Positions 24,301 through 34,680 of a DNA stretch of 64,000 nt are shown in pieces. Under the pieces are notes generated by a model, which saw only the letters and a program-made list of their open reading frames with translations, made no database searches and was not told the origin of the DNA. Each line of letters begins with the position of its first letter. Positions within the stretch are counted from its first letter, which is position 1. The position numbers were made by a program, and so were the translations under genes. The stretch comes from Terfezia claveryi (taxonomy: Eukaryota; Ascomycota; Pezizomycetes; Pezizales; Pezizaceae). The stretch lies in contig WHUX01000109.1 in NCBI GenBank assembly GCA_015179025.1, positions 118,461-182,460 of the forward strand, given 5' to 3'.

Positions 24301-24580
24301 ACGGCGGAGGCATGGCAAGCTGGACGGCAGAGGGAAGGCAAGCTGGACGGCGGAGGCATGGCAAGCTGGACGACGGAGGTAAGGCAAGCTGGACGACAGA
24401 GGGAAGGCAAGCTGGACGACGGAGGGATGGCAAGCTGGACGGCGGAGGCATGGCAAGCTGGACGACGGAGGTAAGGCAGGCTGGACGGCGGAGGCATGGC
24501 AAGCTGGACAGCCGAGGCATGGCCGGAGGTAAGGCAAGCTGGACGACGGAGGGATGGCAAGCTGGACGGCAGAGGGAAGG
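24301..24580. repeat. 23-bp minisatellite, about 12 copies
   Basis: Unit CAAGCTGGACGGCGGAGGCATGG with variants (GACGACGGAGGTAAGG, GACGGCAGAGGGAAGG). Because 23 is not a multiple of three and the unit lacks stops, all frames are open, producing long but meaningless frames rich in Arg/Trp/Gly (+) or Pro/Ser/Leu/Cys (-). The opposite arm at about 36,290 keeps only about one unit. Confidence 0.9.
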
Positions 24581-24954
24581 CAATGCTCCCACCCAGATTG
24601 CAGGCAGTTCATGACTTGTGTTATTGATAAAAATTCCAGATGCTAGGGACGGAGAGCTCACTTGAAAGTCGTGCCTCGTGCGGTAGCTGCTGTATAGACT
24701 AGTAATTTGGGGTGGCAGGCAGGGAGTTTAGGGGGGCGCTAGTCGACGTAACGGGTATGATCAACCCCGCTTGGCAGCTGGCTCGAGTATGCTAGCTTAG
24801 ACTGGCAATATGCCTACACGCAGCTAACGTTGCGCTATGCCTGTGCAGGTAACAGTCTCATTCGGCTGAACAATGAACAATAACTACGTCTTTGCGTGGT
24901 TGAGATGTTGCAGCCATAATATATGTCCTATATATTGGCCACCTGATATATATA

Positions 24955-25303
24955 TGGAATTCATGCCTTCGCGGCCTATATATATGTATGGAATTCATGC
25001 CTTCGCTGGATATATATTTGCTTATGAATTCATGCCTTCACGGCCTATATATATGCGTGGAATTCATGCCTTCGCTGGCTATATATTTCCTTACGAATTC
25101 ATTCCTTCACGGCCTATATATTTGCTTGGGAATTCATGCCTTCGCGGCCTATATATATGCATGGAATTCATGCCTTCGCTGGATATATATTTGGGTATGA
25201 ATTCATTCCTTCACGGCCTATATATATGCATTGAATTCATGCCTTCGAGGCTTAAATATATGCTAGGACATCATATATATAGGCCGCGAAGGCATGAATT
25301 CCA
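24955..25303. repeat. GAATTCATGCCTTC satellite, about 34-bp unit
   Basis: About nine units alternate two forms, GAATTCATGCCTTCGCGGCC + TATATATATG and GAATTCATGCCTTCGCTGGA + TATATTTG. One inverted unit (25,282-25,303) follows near the palindrome centre. Two units of the same satellite, inverted, occur at 58,236-58,335. Confidence 0.9.
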
Positions 25304-25360
25304 TATATACAGCTAGGTGGCAATGAATTTGGTACCCCCCCTGCATAAGAGTCTTGCATT

Positions 25361-25420
25361 AGCGCGCATATTATAGGTTTAGCGCGCATATTATAGGTTT
25401 AGCGCGCATATTATAGGTTT
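25361..25420. promoter_or_regulatory. three 20-bp subterminal repeats of Tc1
   Basis: Three perfect head-to-tail copies of AGCGCGCATATTATAGGTTT. The core ATATTATAGGTTTA also occurs near both ends of the 226-bp MITE at 8.8 kb. Conservation of this subterminal motif suggests transposase binding sites; that role is inferred. Confidence 0.6.
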
Positions 25421-25688
25421 AGCGCTAATGTTTAGTAGGCAGTAACAACACCAACGTTGGCAGGCACTGGCCTCTCGTATGATAGCGTAGGCATTTACGC
25501 ATCAACATGCTACCCCTATAGCACAACATCCTCTATACTACAACATCCTCTATTGCACAATACCGCAATATCATACTGTATTACAGAATATCTCTAACAC
25601 ACATCAACATATACTTCTGTATCATTGCCATTCTTCTTGTCTTATTGACCACTTACGTGGTTAGTACCATCATGACCCATACCAATCC

Positions 25689-25761
25689 CACCACTACCAC
25701 TACTACTACCACTACCACCACTACCACCACTACCACCACTACTACCACTACCACCACTACC
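25689..25761. repeat. ACC/ACT trinucleotide microsatellite
   Basis: Uninterrupted CCACTA/CCACCACTA-type trinucleotides over about 73 bp inside the Tc1 element. Confidence 0.9.
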
Positions 25762-26022
25762 CCTATCCGAGTCGATCTAATATAGAGATCAGTAAATTGT
25801 CAACTTCTGGCAGAACTAGATCACTAATTTCGTTGGGAACAAGTAAATCCGAGTTGTAAAGGTCTGAGTGTGAGAATCAAGGAACGGGTCTCGCAATATT
25901 GCGATGACCAATTGGTGCATTTTCCAGCCACAAGGCAAGCACCACAACTGGTCTATCTGAGTCAGCCAATTTAGAAAAAAGTTAGGTGGGCTGATAGTTG
26001 GGTCGACTCTGATCTGGGGTCT

Positions 26023-26130
26023 ATGGACCACTTTGATTTGTCTGATGTGGAGATTTCCACAATACCTGATTCAGAAATACCTGATTTGGAGTACCAGCAT
26101 TCATGGGAGGAATTTAATTCCCAGTGGTAG
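26023..26130 (+). CDS. small acidic frame, 35 aa
   Basis: ATG-led frame coding MDHFDLSDVEISTIPDSEIP and ending EEFNSQW. The same frame stays protein-like upstream (WADSWVDSDLGS) to a TTTAG acceptor-like site at 25,972. The acidic, Trp-ended composition resembles C-termini of some transposase-associated proteins, but nothing firm is recognised. It stops just as the minisatellite begins. Confidence 0.2.
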   Translation: MDHFDLSDVEISTIPDSEIPDLEYQHSWEEFNSQW

Positions 26131-28035
26131 AGCTAGCGGGAGAGCTGGCGGAAGAGCTAGCAGAAGAGCTGGCAGAAGAGCTGGCAGAAGAGCTGGCAGA
26201 AGAGCTGGCAGAAGAGCTGGCAGAAGAGCTGGCAGAAGAGCTGGCAGAAGAGCTGGCGGAAGAGCTGGTAGAAGAGCTGGCGGAAGAGCTGGCAGAAGAG
26301 CTGGCTAGCGGCGGGAGGGAGAGCTGATGGAAGAGCTGGTAGAAGAGCTGACAGAAGAGCTGGCGGAAGAGCTGGCGGAAGAGCTGGCAGAAGAGCTGGC
26401 TGGCGGCGGGGGGAGAGCTGGTGGAAGAGCTGGTAGAAGAGCTGGTGGTAGAGCTAGCGGGAGAGCTGGCGGGGGAGGGCTGGCGGGGGAGGGGAGGGCT
26501 GCTGGCGGGAGGGCTGGCTGGCGGGGGAGGGCTGGGTGGGGAGGGCTGGCGGGGGAGGGGAGGGCTGCTGGCGGGAGGGCTGGCTGGCGGGGGAGGGGAG
26601 GGCTGCTGGTGGGAGGGCTGCTGGCGGGGGAGGGCTGGTGGGGGAGGGTTGTTTTCTTTTGTTTGGGGGAGGGTTGTTTTCTTTTGTTTGGGGGAGGGCT
26701 GGCGGGGGAGGGCTGTTTTCTTTTGTATTTGTTTTCTTTTGTTTGGGGGAGGGCTGGCAGGGGAGGGGAGGGCTGCTGGCGGGAGGGCTGGCTGGCGGGG
26801 GAGGGGAGGGGAGGGCTGCTGGCGGGAGGGCTGGCTGGCGGGGGAGGGGAGGGCTGCTGGTGGGAGGGCTGCTGGCGGGGGAGGGCTGGTGGAGGAGGGC
26901 TGGCGGGGGAGGGCTGTTTTCTTTTATATTTGTTTTCTTTTGTTTAGGGGAGGGCTGGCGGGGGAGGGGAGGGCTACTGGCGGGAGGGCTGGCTGGCGGG
27001 GGAGGGGAGGGGAGGGCTGCTGGTGGGAAGGCTGGCTGGCGGGGGAGGGGAGGGCTGCTGGTGGGAGGGCTGCTGGCGGGGGAGGGCTGGTGGGGGAGGG
27101 CTGTTTTCTTTTGTATTTGTTTTCTTTTGTTTGGGGGAGGGCTGGCGGGGGAGGGGAGGGCTGCTGGCGGGAGGGCTGGCTGGCGGGGGAGGGGAGGGGA
27201 GGGCTGCTGGTGGGAGGGCTGCTGGCGGGGGAGGGCTGGTGGAGGAGGGCTGGCGGGGGAGGGCTGTTTTCTTTTATATTTGTTTTCTTTTGTTTAGGGG
27301 AGGGCTGGCGGGGGAGGGGAGGGCTGCTGGCGGGAGGGCTGGCTGGCGGGGGAGGGGAGGGGAGGGCTGCTGGTGGGAGGGCTGGCTGGCGGGGGAGGGG
27401 AGGGCTGCTGGTGGGAGGGCTGCTGGCGGGGGAGGGCTGGTGGGGGAGGGTTGTTTTCTTTTGTTTGGGGGAGGGCTGGCGGGGGAGGGCTGTTTTCTTT
27501 TGTATTTGTTTTCTTTTGTTTGGGGGAGGGCTGGCGGGGGAGGGTTGTTTTCTTTTGTTTGGAGGAGGGCTGGCGGGAGAGGGGAGGGCTGCTGGTGGGA
27601 GGGCTGGCTGGCGGGGGAGGGGAGGGGAGGGCTGCTGGCGGGAGAGCTGGCTGGCGGAGGAGGGGAGGGCTGCTGGTGGGAGGGCTGCTGGCGGGAGGGC
27701 TGGCGGGGGAGGGGAGGGCTGCTGGCGGGAGGGCTGGCTGGCGGGGAAGGGGAGGGGAGGGCTGCTGGCGGGAGGGCTGGCTGGCGGGGGAGGGGAGGGC
27801 TGCTGGTAGGAGGGCTGCTGGCGGGAGGGCTGGCGGGGGAGGGGAGGGCTGCTGGCGGGAGGGCTGGCTGGCGGGGGAGGGGAGGGGAGGGCTGCTGGCG
27901 GGAGGGCTGGCTGGCGGGGGAGGGGAGGGCTGCTGGTGGGAGGGCTGCTGGCGGGAGGGCTGGCGGGGGAGGGGAGGGCTGGCTGGTGGGGGAGGGCTGG
28001 CGGGGGAGGGGAGGGCTGCTGGTGGGAGGGCTGGC
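26124..28035. repeat. G-rich minisatellite array with higher-order units
   Basis: It starts with a 12-bp unit GAGCTGGCAGAA (26,124-26,450, one interruption). It then becomes a G-rich array built from GGGCTGGCGGGGGAGGGGA and GGGCTGCTGGCGGGA units. From about 26,650 to 27,560 it is punctuated by a repeated module of CTGTTTTCTTTTGTATTTG and TTTTCTTTTGTTTGGGGGA. The G-richness is confined to the plus strand. The long frames on both strands (up to 462 codons) come from the periodicity and lack of T-containing stops, not from genes. Confidence 0.92.
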
Positions 28036-28386
28036 CTGGCAATAAAAGTAAGTACTTCACTTCCTCATTCCTTAGTTGCTATAGATGCTAACCAACCCAC
28101 ATACCATATAGGAAACAGCAGCAGCGAACTTTGGCCTATTAGAGATATTTGTTATTTATATGATCTATTATCTATATAAACATTGATTAATGACAAGAAA
28201 TTTAATACTTAGTATACCAACCTTCTGCCTTAATAACAGCTGCTACACGACGAGGCATAGAGGTATAAAGACTATGAAAAAGTGACTCAGGAATAATCTC
28301 CCAAATCTCCACTAATGCATCTGCTAATGCTTCCTTAACTACTTCTGGGCTTCTCGGCATATTAATCAAATCCGGATACCTGTGGT

Positions 28387-28877
28387 TGTCACAACCGTCC
28401 TTTCCTAGCCAGGTTTGGGAGTCGGACGGGATTCCGTCCGACTCTCGTTATTGTTGATTGATATCGTTGTTATCTCTGTTCCTGAGATAAGAGGTCTCGG
28501 GAACCTTATTCCTTCCGGTGGCCTTGGCCAGGAAGGAAGCCTATATATATAGCTTGCTCTCTCCGCCCTCTCATTGGATCCCTATCTAACGTCTTGTATA
28601 TCCAATACAGGGCCTTGCTTCTCTCCACGTTGGTGTATCTCCCTTGTGCACCTCCTTGCTTTGTCTCTGCAGCCCAGCTGCCTCCCTTGACACACGCGGC
28701 AACTGCTTCCGCGTGTCTCGTGTCCCTTGCCCTCTGCCTCTCTTGCCTCTTGCCCTTGCCTCCCGTCTCAGCCTTTTCCTAGTCACACACGTAGCATTCC
28801 TACGTGTGTCTTGCCCTAGCCTCTGCCTTCTCCCCGGCGTACCCCTTGGTCGCCTTGTTCCCAGAGCCCACGTTACA
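28387..28877 (+). repeat. 5' LTR
   Basis: Starts TGTCACAACC and ends CGTTACA. It contains the transcription start region (TATA at 28,542) and the inverted block CACACGTAG...CCTACGTGTG near 28,795. Same length as the 3' LTR with no indels. Confidence 0.97.
28542..28551 (+). promoter_or_regulatory. LTR TATA box
   Basis: TATATATATA about 155 bp into the LTR, conserved as TGTATATATAG in the 3' LTR and in the fragment at 22.5 kb. It likely sets the start of the element transcript. Confidence 0.6.
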
Positions 28878-28883
28878 CTACGT

Positions 28884-28900
28884 TGGATCACTCTGATCAA
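28884..28900 (+). other. candidate primer-binding site
   Basis: TGGATCACTCTGATCAA starts seven bases after the 5' LTR. It begins TGG as expected for pairing with a tRNA 3' CCA. The tRNA was not identified, and the seven-base gap is longer than usual. Confidence 0.25.
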
Positions 28901-28912
28901 CCGGTACGCCCA

Positions 28913-30121
28913 ATGGCTGCCCAAGACACCACCCCCGCACTTGCAGCCAGATTTCGAGCCTGGCAAGCTCTACCCATTCCCATGAACCAGGACGATTTCG
29001 GCAGCTATCGTCAGACCATTATCGATATATACCTGGCGGCGGATGCCTTAGGCCAACAACTGGAATTAGCCATACATGAAGGCCAACAAAAACAGACCAG
29101 AACCAATGACGAGGTCATGATACTCACCGAAGACCTCCTCTCCTGCCAGGCTGACCTCGCAACCGCCCAGAACGACTTGATCAATGAAAGAAGGACCATC
29201 CAGAGCCTGAATAGAGCCCTGGACACAATCCAAGCAGCCCCAGCACCCCAAGCACTACAGGCACCCAAGACCCAGGATCTCCCTACCCCGCCACAGTTCA
29301 ATGGCGACAGGACTCGCCTGAAAGCCTGGAAAAATTCCATCAAAATCAAACTAACTGGGGATGCTGCAAAATTCCCTACCGTTCAGCACCGATTAGCTTA
29401 TGTATACGGCCTATTGGAGGGCAGAGCTTTGGACCAGGTCCAACCTTATGTGCTCGATGACCACTTCAACCTCCCTGATGTTGCTGCTCTGCTCACAATC
29501 CTCGACCGTGCCTTCGGAGACCCAGACCCCGTGGGTACAGCAACTCGCGCTCTCTGAGCACTAAAACAGAAGGGCCATGACCTCTCAACATACGTGGCAG
29601 AATTCTCAAGGTTGGCAGTGGAGGTGGAGTGGAACGATCGGGTGAAGCTGGAATAGTTCGAGGAAGGCCTCAATATTGAGCTCAAACAGGCCCTCCTCCA
29701 ATCTCCAGATGTTAAAACCCTGGATGAATTCATTGATCAGGCATCCAAGATGGAGCAAAAGATGGCTAGGTTGAGAGTCCAGGTCAGCGCCCCCAGTACC
29801 TATCGGCCTCCTGTTAGAGCCCAGCACCTCCAGCAACAAACTCGACCCCAGAACCCTAGCCCTCAGACGCAAGCTACAGCCAATAAGCCAGCCCACCCAT
29901 CCCTGGTGGCAGGCGGCACCACCCCCATGGATTTATCAGCAGGCAGGCCTCGCCTGACCCAAGAAGAGAGGGAACGCCGCCGGAATAATGGGCTATGCAT
30001 AGCCTGTAGGAAGGCCGACCACTTCATTGCGGCTTGCCCCCTTCGAAAGAATCGCTCCCTGGCCATACATGCGGTGTCCGAGACCCCAGAGGAGTTGGGA
30101 AAAGCGGAGTCCCTTGCCTAG
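28913..30121 (+). pseudogene. chromovirus Gag, two internal stops
   Basis: The ATG at 28,913 is the first in frame after the LTR. The N-terminal part is helical (LAADALGQQLELAIHEGQQ). The retrotransposon Gag domain follows, with PPQFNGDRTRLKAWKNSIKI at about residues 120-140 and AFGDPDPVGTATRAL to residue 214. A TGA at 29,556 sits where Arg (CGA) is expected and a TAG at 29,655 where Gln (CAG) would fit; both are C-to-T changes. A CCHC-like zinc knuckle (CIACRKADHFIAACP) lies before the TAG at 30,119. Gag coats the RNA and forms the particle. The two stops should block production of the full protein. Confidence 0.9.
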
Positions 30122-33100
30122 TTGCTGACACTAGCAAGGGACCTATCATGGGTCATTTATCTTTGTCTGCGTTTTCTTTGCCTGCATCTATGTCTGTTGA
30201 TGAATCTCGCTTGTTTGGCGAGCATTTTGTAGTACCAATAACTGTTAAATTCAATGGTAAAACAGTGGTAACATCAGCTCTCATAGATTGTGGTACTTCG
30301 GGGATAGCCTTCATTGATCAGACCTTCGTCAGTAAAAACTCCATACCAACCTCCAAGCTAAAGACCCCCCGCCTTCTTGATGTCATTGACGGCCGCCCTA
30401 TCTCTTCTGGGGCTATTACCCACCTCGCGTGTCTACCCAGTACCATTGGAGACCATTCGGAGGACCTCCCAATGTTCATGACCAAACTAAAATATCCAAT
30501 TGTCCTTGGGATCCCCTGGCTCAGAATGCACGATGTGTCAGTCAGCTTCGGCTCTTACACCTTGCAATTCAATAGCCATTATTGCAGAACAAACTGTGGA
30601 GGTCCAAAAATCACCGTCACGGGGCTATGTGCATTACCACCCCCGATAATCCACCCAACCCAGGTGGTACACCAGCCCGCGCACATCAATGCTGCTCAAT
30701 GCCCTGCTCCCCCTGTTCTCCCCGTTCCCCCCATTCCCACCGTTCCCGCCGTTCCCCCCGTTCCTCCCATTCCCCCCGTTTCCCCTACTCTCCCTGTTCA
30801 ACCTCCCCTAAAGCCCCTGAATATTAGCTTTATTGGGGCAGGGGCTTTCGCTTACCTCACTAGGAGATACAAGCTGAAGGCGCATGCCCTTTCCATACAT
30901 GAGGTGAACCTGGAAATCAATAAGACGAGGTCGAGGGAGGAATGGAAGTCCATGGTTCCAGGTGAATACCATGAATTTATCGACTTGTTCTCAGAGAAGG
31001 CCGCGGAGAAGCTCGCACCTCACCGACCATATGACCACACGATTCTGCTGATAGAAGGTAAAACCCCCCCTTACGGCCCACTCTATAGAATGTCCCGACC
31101 GGAATTGGAAGCCCTGAAGAAGTACTTGGAGGAAAACCTCAACAAGAGCTTCATTCGCCATAGCTCCTCCCCAGCAGGTGCACCCATATTGTTTGTGAAG
31201 AAATCGGATGGCTCCCTTAGGTTGTGCGTGGATTATCGCAGCCTGAATGAGATTACGGTAAAAAACAGGTACCCCTTGCCCCTGATCCAGGAGACATTAG
31301 CCAGGCTCTCCAAGGCCAAATGGTTCACCAAATTGGATCTGAGAGGGGCCTATAACTTGGTACGAATTGCTGAGGGGGAGGAGTGGAAAACTGCCTTCCG
31401 GACGCGATATGGCCATTTTGAGTACAATGTGATGCCCTTCGGCCTAACCAACGCTCCCGCCTCCTTTCAGCACTTTATCAATGACACTCTGCGGGACTTT
31501 CTGGATGTATTCTGCACCACCTACCTGGACGATATCCTCATCTACTCGGATACCCTAGCGGAACACAAGATCCACGTCCGACAAGTGCTGGAGAAGCTGG
31601 AGCAGGCTGGGCTGTACCTTAAGCCTGAAAAATGCGAATTCCATGTCCAAGAGGTGAAGTACCTGGGCTTGATCATAACCACAGAAGGTATTAGGATGGA
31701 CCCCGCCAAAGTTGCTGCAATCCAAGAGTGGGAAACCCCAGCCAATTTGAAGGATGTGCAGGCCTTCCTAGGATTTGCCAACTTCTACCGCCGATTTATC
31801 CTGGGATACTCAAGAATCGTGGCACCCCTGACGGCCTTGACGAAAACGAAGGTAGAAGCTGGCTCATACCTGACAAAAAGGGCCTTCCACTGGAATCCAG
31901 AAGCCCAATCCGCCTTCCAGAACCTCAAGGAAGCCTTCTACTCAGCCCCAATCCTGGCCCATTTTGACCCTGATAGCGAGTGCATCGTGGAAACGGACGC
32001 CTCCGACTATGTCTCCACTGGAATCCTGTCCCAGTATGTCAATGGAGTCCTCCACCCAGTGGCCTATTTCTCCAAAAAGCACTCCCCGGCGGAGTGTAAT
32101 CACGAAATCTATGATAAGGAGTTAATGGCCATTGTGCGAGCATTCGAGGAATGGAGACCACACCTGGAATCGGCAAAGGGGGTTATCGAGGTCCTCTCTG
32201 ACCATAAGAACCTAGAGTACTTCACAACTACCAAATTGCTAAATCGCCGACAGGCTAGGTGGTCGGAATTCCTCTCTCGGTTTAACTTCAAGATAAGGTA
32301 TCGGCCAGGAAAGGCTGGGGGTAAGCCGGATGCACTGACTAGGAGATCAGGAGATCTCCCTAAAGGGGGGGATGAAAGGCTGAAGTACCAGAATCAGGTG
32401 GTACTGAAACCCGAAAATCTCGACCTGGCGGCCAATACCCTTGTGGAAGCTGAGGCTGATGCTGATGCTGATGCTGATGCTGATGCGTATGCTGATGCTG
32501 ATGTTGATGCTGATGCTGAAGCTGAAGCGAACCCCGAAGCAGATCTCCTTCTGCGGATACGACGGGCATATACGGAGGACGACCTGGTTAAGGATATAAT
32601 TACCGCAGTGGAGTCTGGACAGCGCCGTCATACCAAGATTTCCCTAGCCGAGTGCACCACTCAGGACGGCCTCCTATACCACCTAGATCGGCTCTATATA
32701 CCTGAAGGGGAGCTGCGGATGCAGCTGATCAAGGAACACTATGATACCCTGGCTGCAGGTCACCTTGGAGTGGCTAAGACATTAGAACTACTAGCTAGAC
32801 AATACACATGGATCGACCAGCAAAAGGAGGTAGAACAGTATATACGGAACTGCCATATCTGCAAGCATGCAAAACCCACTCGTCATGCCCCCTACGGAAC
32901 CTTGAAGCCCCTGGAGATCCCGGATCGGCCCTGGCAACACCTGACCATGGACTTTGTAACTGGGTTGCCGAAGGACTCGGGATTCAATGCCATCCTGATG
33001 GTGGTAGATCGGTTGACGAAGATGAGGCATATTATACCCTGCCGGGATACCTGCTCTGCTCCGGAGTTAGCCAACCTCTACCTCAATAATGTATTCCGAT

Positions 33101-34005
33101 ACCATGACCTCCCTGAATCGATTGTGTCCGACCATGGCCCTCAGTTTACCTCAGAATTCTGGCAAGCCTTCTGCGAACTTCTGGGGATCAAAGTTCGTCT
33201 GTCAACAGCTTACCACCCCCAGACGGACGGCCAATCGGAAAGGATGAATGCGATTATGGAACAGTATCTGCGGGCCTTCGTCAGCTACCAGCAGAACAAC
33301 TGGGTTTCGTTGCTAGCAACCTGCGAATTTGCCGCCAACAACCAGTTCTCCGAGTCACTGAAAACGTCCCCATTCCTGGCCAATTATGGCTGGCACCCTC
33401 GGTTCGTAGACTCCCTAGCACCTCTGCGCAAGGCCAGGGAGAATGCCCCAGCCAAGGAGTTCGCCATGCAGATTTCTGAACTCCACTCTACCCTGAAGAC
33501 TGAGTTGGGTTATGCTCAGGTCAGGCAAGCAGAATATGCCAACGGGTCTAGGTTACCGGGCCCCAAATACCAACCAGGAGACAAGGTATAGCTCTCTAGC
33601 AGACACTTCTGGACAGAACGACCCTCTCGTAAGTTGGATCACAAGTTCCTAGGCCCCTATGAGGTGTTAGCAGCTGTGGGCACTCATGCTTACCGGCTGA
33701 GATTTCCCAAGGATATCAAGCGCCATCCGGTCGTTCATGTCTCGGAGATCGAGCCAGCCGCCGATGATCCCCTTCCCGGGCAAAAGCACCCCCCACCTCC
33801 TCCAGTAGTGATCGCAGGTGAAGAGAAGTGGGAGGTTGAGGAGGTACTGGACTCAAGGAAACACTATGGACGAGTTCAGTATAAGGTCAAGTGGTTAGGG
33901 GACGAGGAGGCCACTTGGCAACCCGCAGAGGACTTGGAGAATGCGCAGGATTTGGTTACCCTGTTCCACCAGCGATACCTCAGGAAGCCTCGCCCAGTCG
34001 ACTGA
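30034..34005 (+). pseudogene. chromovirus Pol with one internal stop
   Basis: The frame is -1 relative to Gag, overlaps its zinc knuckle and lacks an early ATG, implying frameshift expression. From 30,034 the protease Asp is in ALIDCGTSG (about residue 85). A Pro/Val linker follows at about 215-265. RT carries YLDDILIYS (YLDD at about 497). RNase H has ETDASDY and KELMAIV. An Asp/Ala tract (32,448-32,530) comes next. Integrase has an HHCC finger (from about 902) and DD35E residues at about D973, D1033 and E1069. The C-terminal chromodomain (EVEEVLDSRKHYGRVQYKVKW) should direct integration to chromatin. The only lesion is TAG at 33,589, where the copy at 63.7 kb has TGG (VWLSSRHF), so the chromodomain is cut off. 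Confidence 0.95.
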
Positions 34006-34172
34006 GGTCGTGACTTTGCATTCTTGTTGTTGTTTATGTTCTTGTTGTTCGGAGTTGGGGTTTTTGTCCTTACCTTGTTGTTGTTATTGTTGTTGTTGTT
34101 GTTGTTGTTGTTGTTTCCTGTATTGATTTTGCCGGTTATCGTGCCCAGGCCTCCTAGTCACTGGAGCTCCGA

Positions 34173-34189
34173 GCCTAAAGGGGGGATAG
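34173..34189 (+). other. polypurine tract
   Basis: GCCTAAAGGGGGGATAG lies immediately before the 3' LTR and matches the tracts at 22.43 kb and, inverted, at 63.15 kb. It would prime plus-strand DNA synthesis. Confidence 0.75.
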
Positions 34190-34680
34190 TGTCACAACCG
34201 TCCTTTCCTAGCCAGGTTTGGGAGTCGGACGGGATTCCGTCCGACTCTCGTTATTGTTGATTGATATCGTTGTTATCTCTGTTCCCGAGATAAGGGGTCT
34301 CGGGAACCTTATTCCTTCCGGTGGCCTTGGCCAGGAAGGAAGCCTGTATATATAGCTTGCTCTTTCCGCCCTCTCGTTGGATCCCCATCCAACATCTTGT
34401 ATATCCAATACAGGGCCTTGCTTCTCTCCACGTTGGTGTATCTCCCTTGTGCACCTCCTCGCCTTATCTCTGCAGTCCAGCTGCCTCCCTTGACATACGC
34501 GGCAACTGCTTCCGCGTGTCTCGTGTCCCTTGCCCTCTGCCTCTCTTGCCTCTTGCCCTTGCCTCCTGTCTCAGCCTTCCCCTAGTCACACACGTAGCGT
34601 TCCTACGTATGTCTTGCCCTAGCCTCTGCCTTCTCCCCGGCGTACCCCTTGGTCGCCTTGTTCCCAGAGCCCACGTTACA
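34190..34680 (+). repeat. 3' LTR
   Basis: 491 bp, TGTCACAACC...CGTTACA. By eye it differs from the 5' LTR at about eighteen positions, every one a transition, with no indel. Confidence 0.97.

Larger units (their letters stand above)
23872..25309. repeat. left arm and centre of a large palindromic element
   Basis: From CCAAGATTCAAGGCTAGCC onward, most of this stretch reappears inverted at 35,918-36,732 with high identity by eye; the block 24,110-24,290, for example, matches almost base for base. The arm here is longer because it holds an expanded 23-bp minisatellite (24,301-24,580), an extra block near 24,630, and the GAATTC satellite at the palindrome centre. The true centre is near 25,270, since the last GAATTC unit is inverted. 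No coding sequence is seen, so it resembles a foldback-type element or an inverted segmental duplication. Confidence 0.8.
28387..34680 (+). mobile_element. complete chromovirus (Ty3/gypsy), 6,294 bp
   Basis: Two 491-bp LTRs bound an internal region coding Gag and Pol, with perfect 5-bp target duplications GTGGT at 28,382-28,386 and 34,681-34,685. The order protease, RT, RNase H, integrase, chromodomain places it in the chromoviruses. Gag and Pol overlap by about 88 bases in a -1 arrangement. Three internal stops and about eighteen LTR differences, all transitions, show it is old or mutated and cannot move by itself. Confidence 0.97.

Noticed and set aside
24228..24661. Several long overlapping frames rich in Pro/Ser/Leu or Trp/Arg/Gly
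   Set aside because: They come from a stop-free 23-bp unit read in all phases.
24955..25303. CRISPR-like array of short repeats
   Set aside because: Units are near-contiguous with AT spacers that are themselves repeated, there are no unique spacers, and the context is eukaryotic.
26327..28179. Open frames up to 462 codons on both strands
   Set aside because: They are produced by the G-rich minisatellite. Multiple frames and both strands are open, with only repeat-derived peptide motifs.
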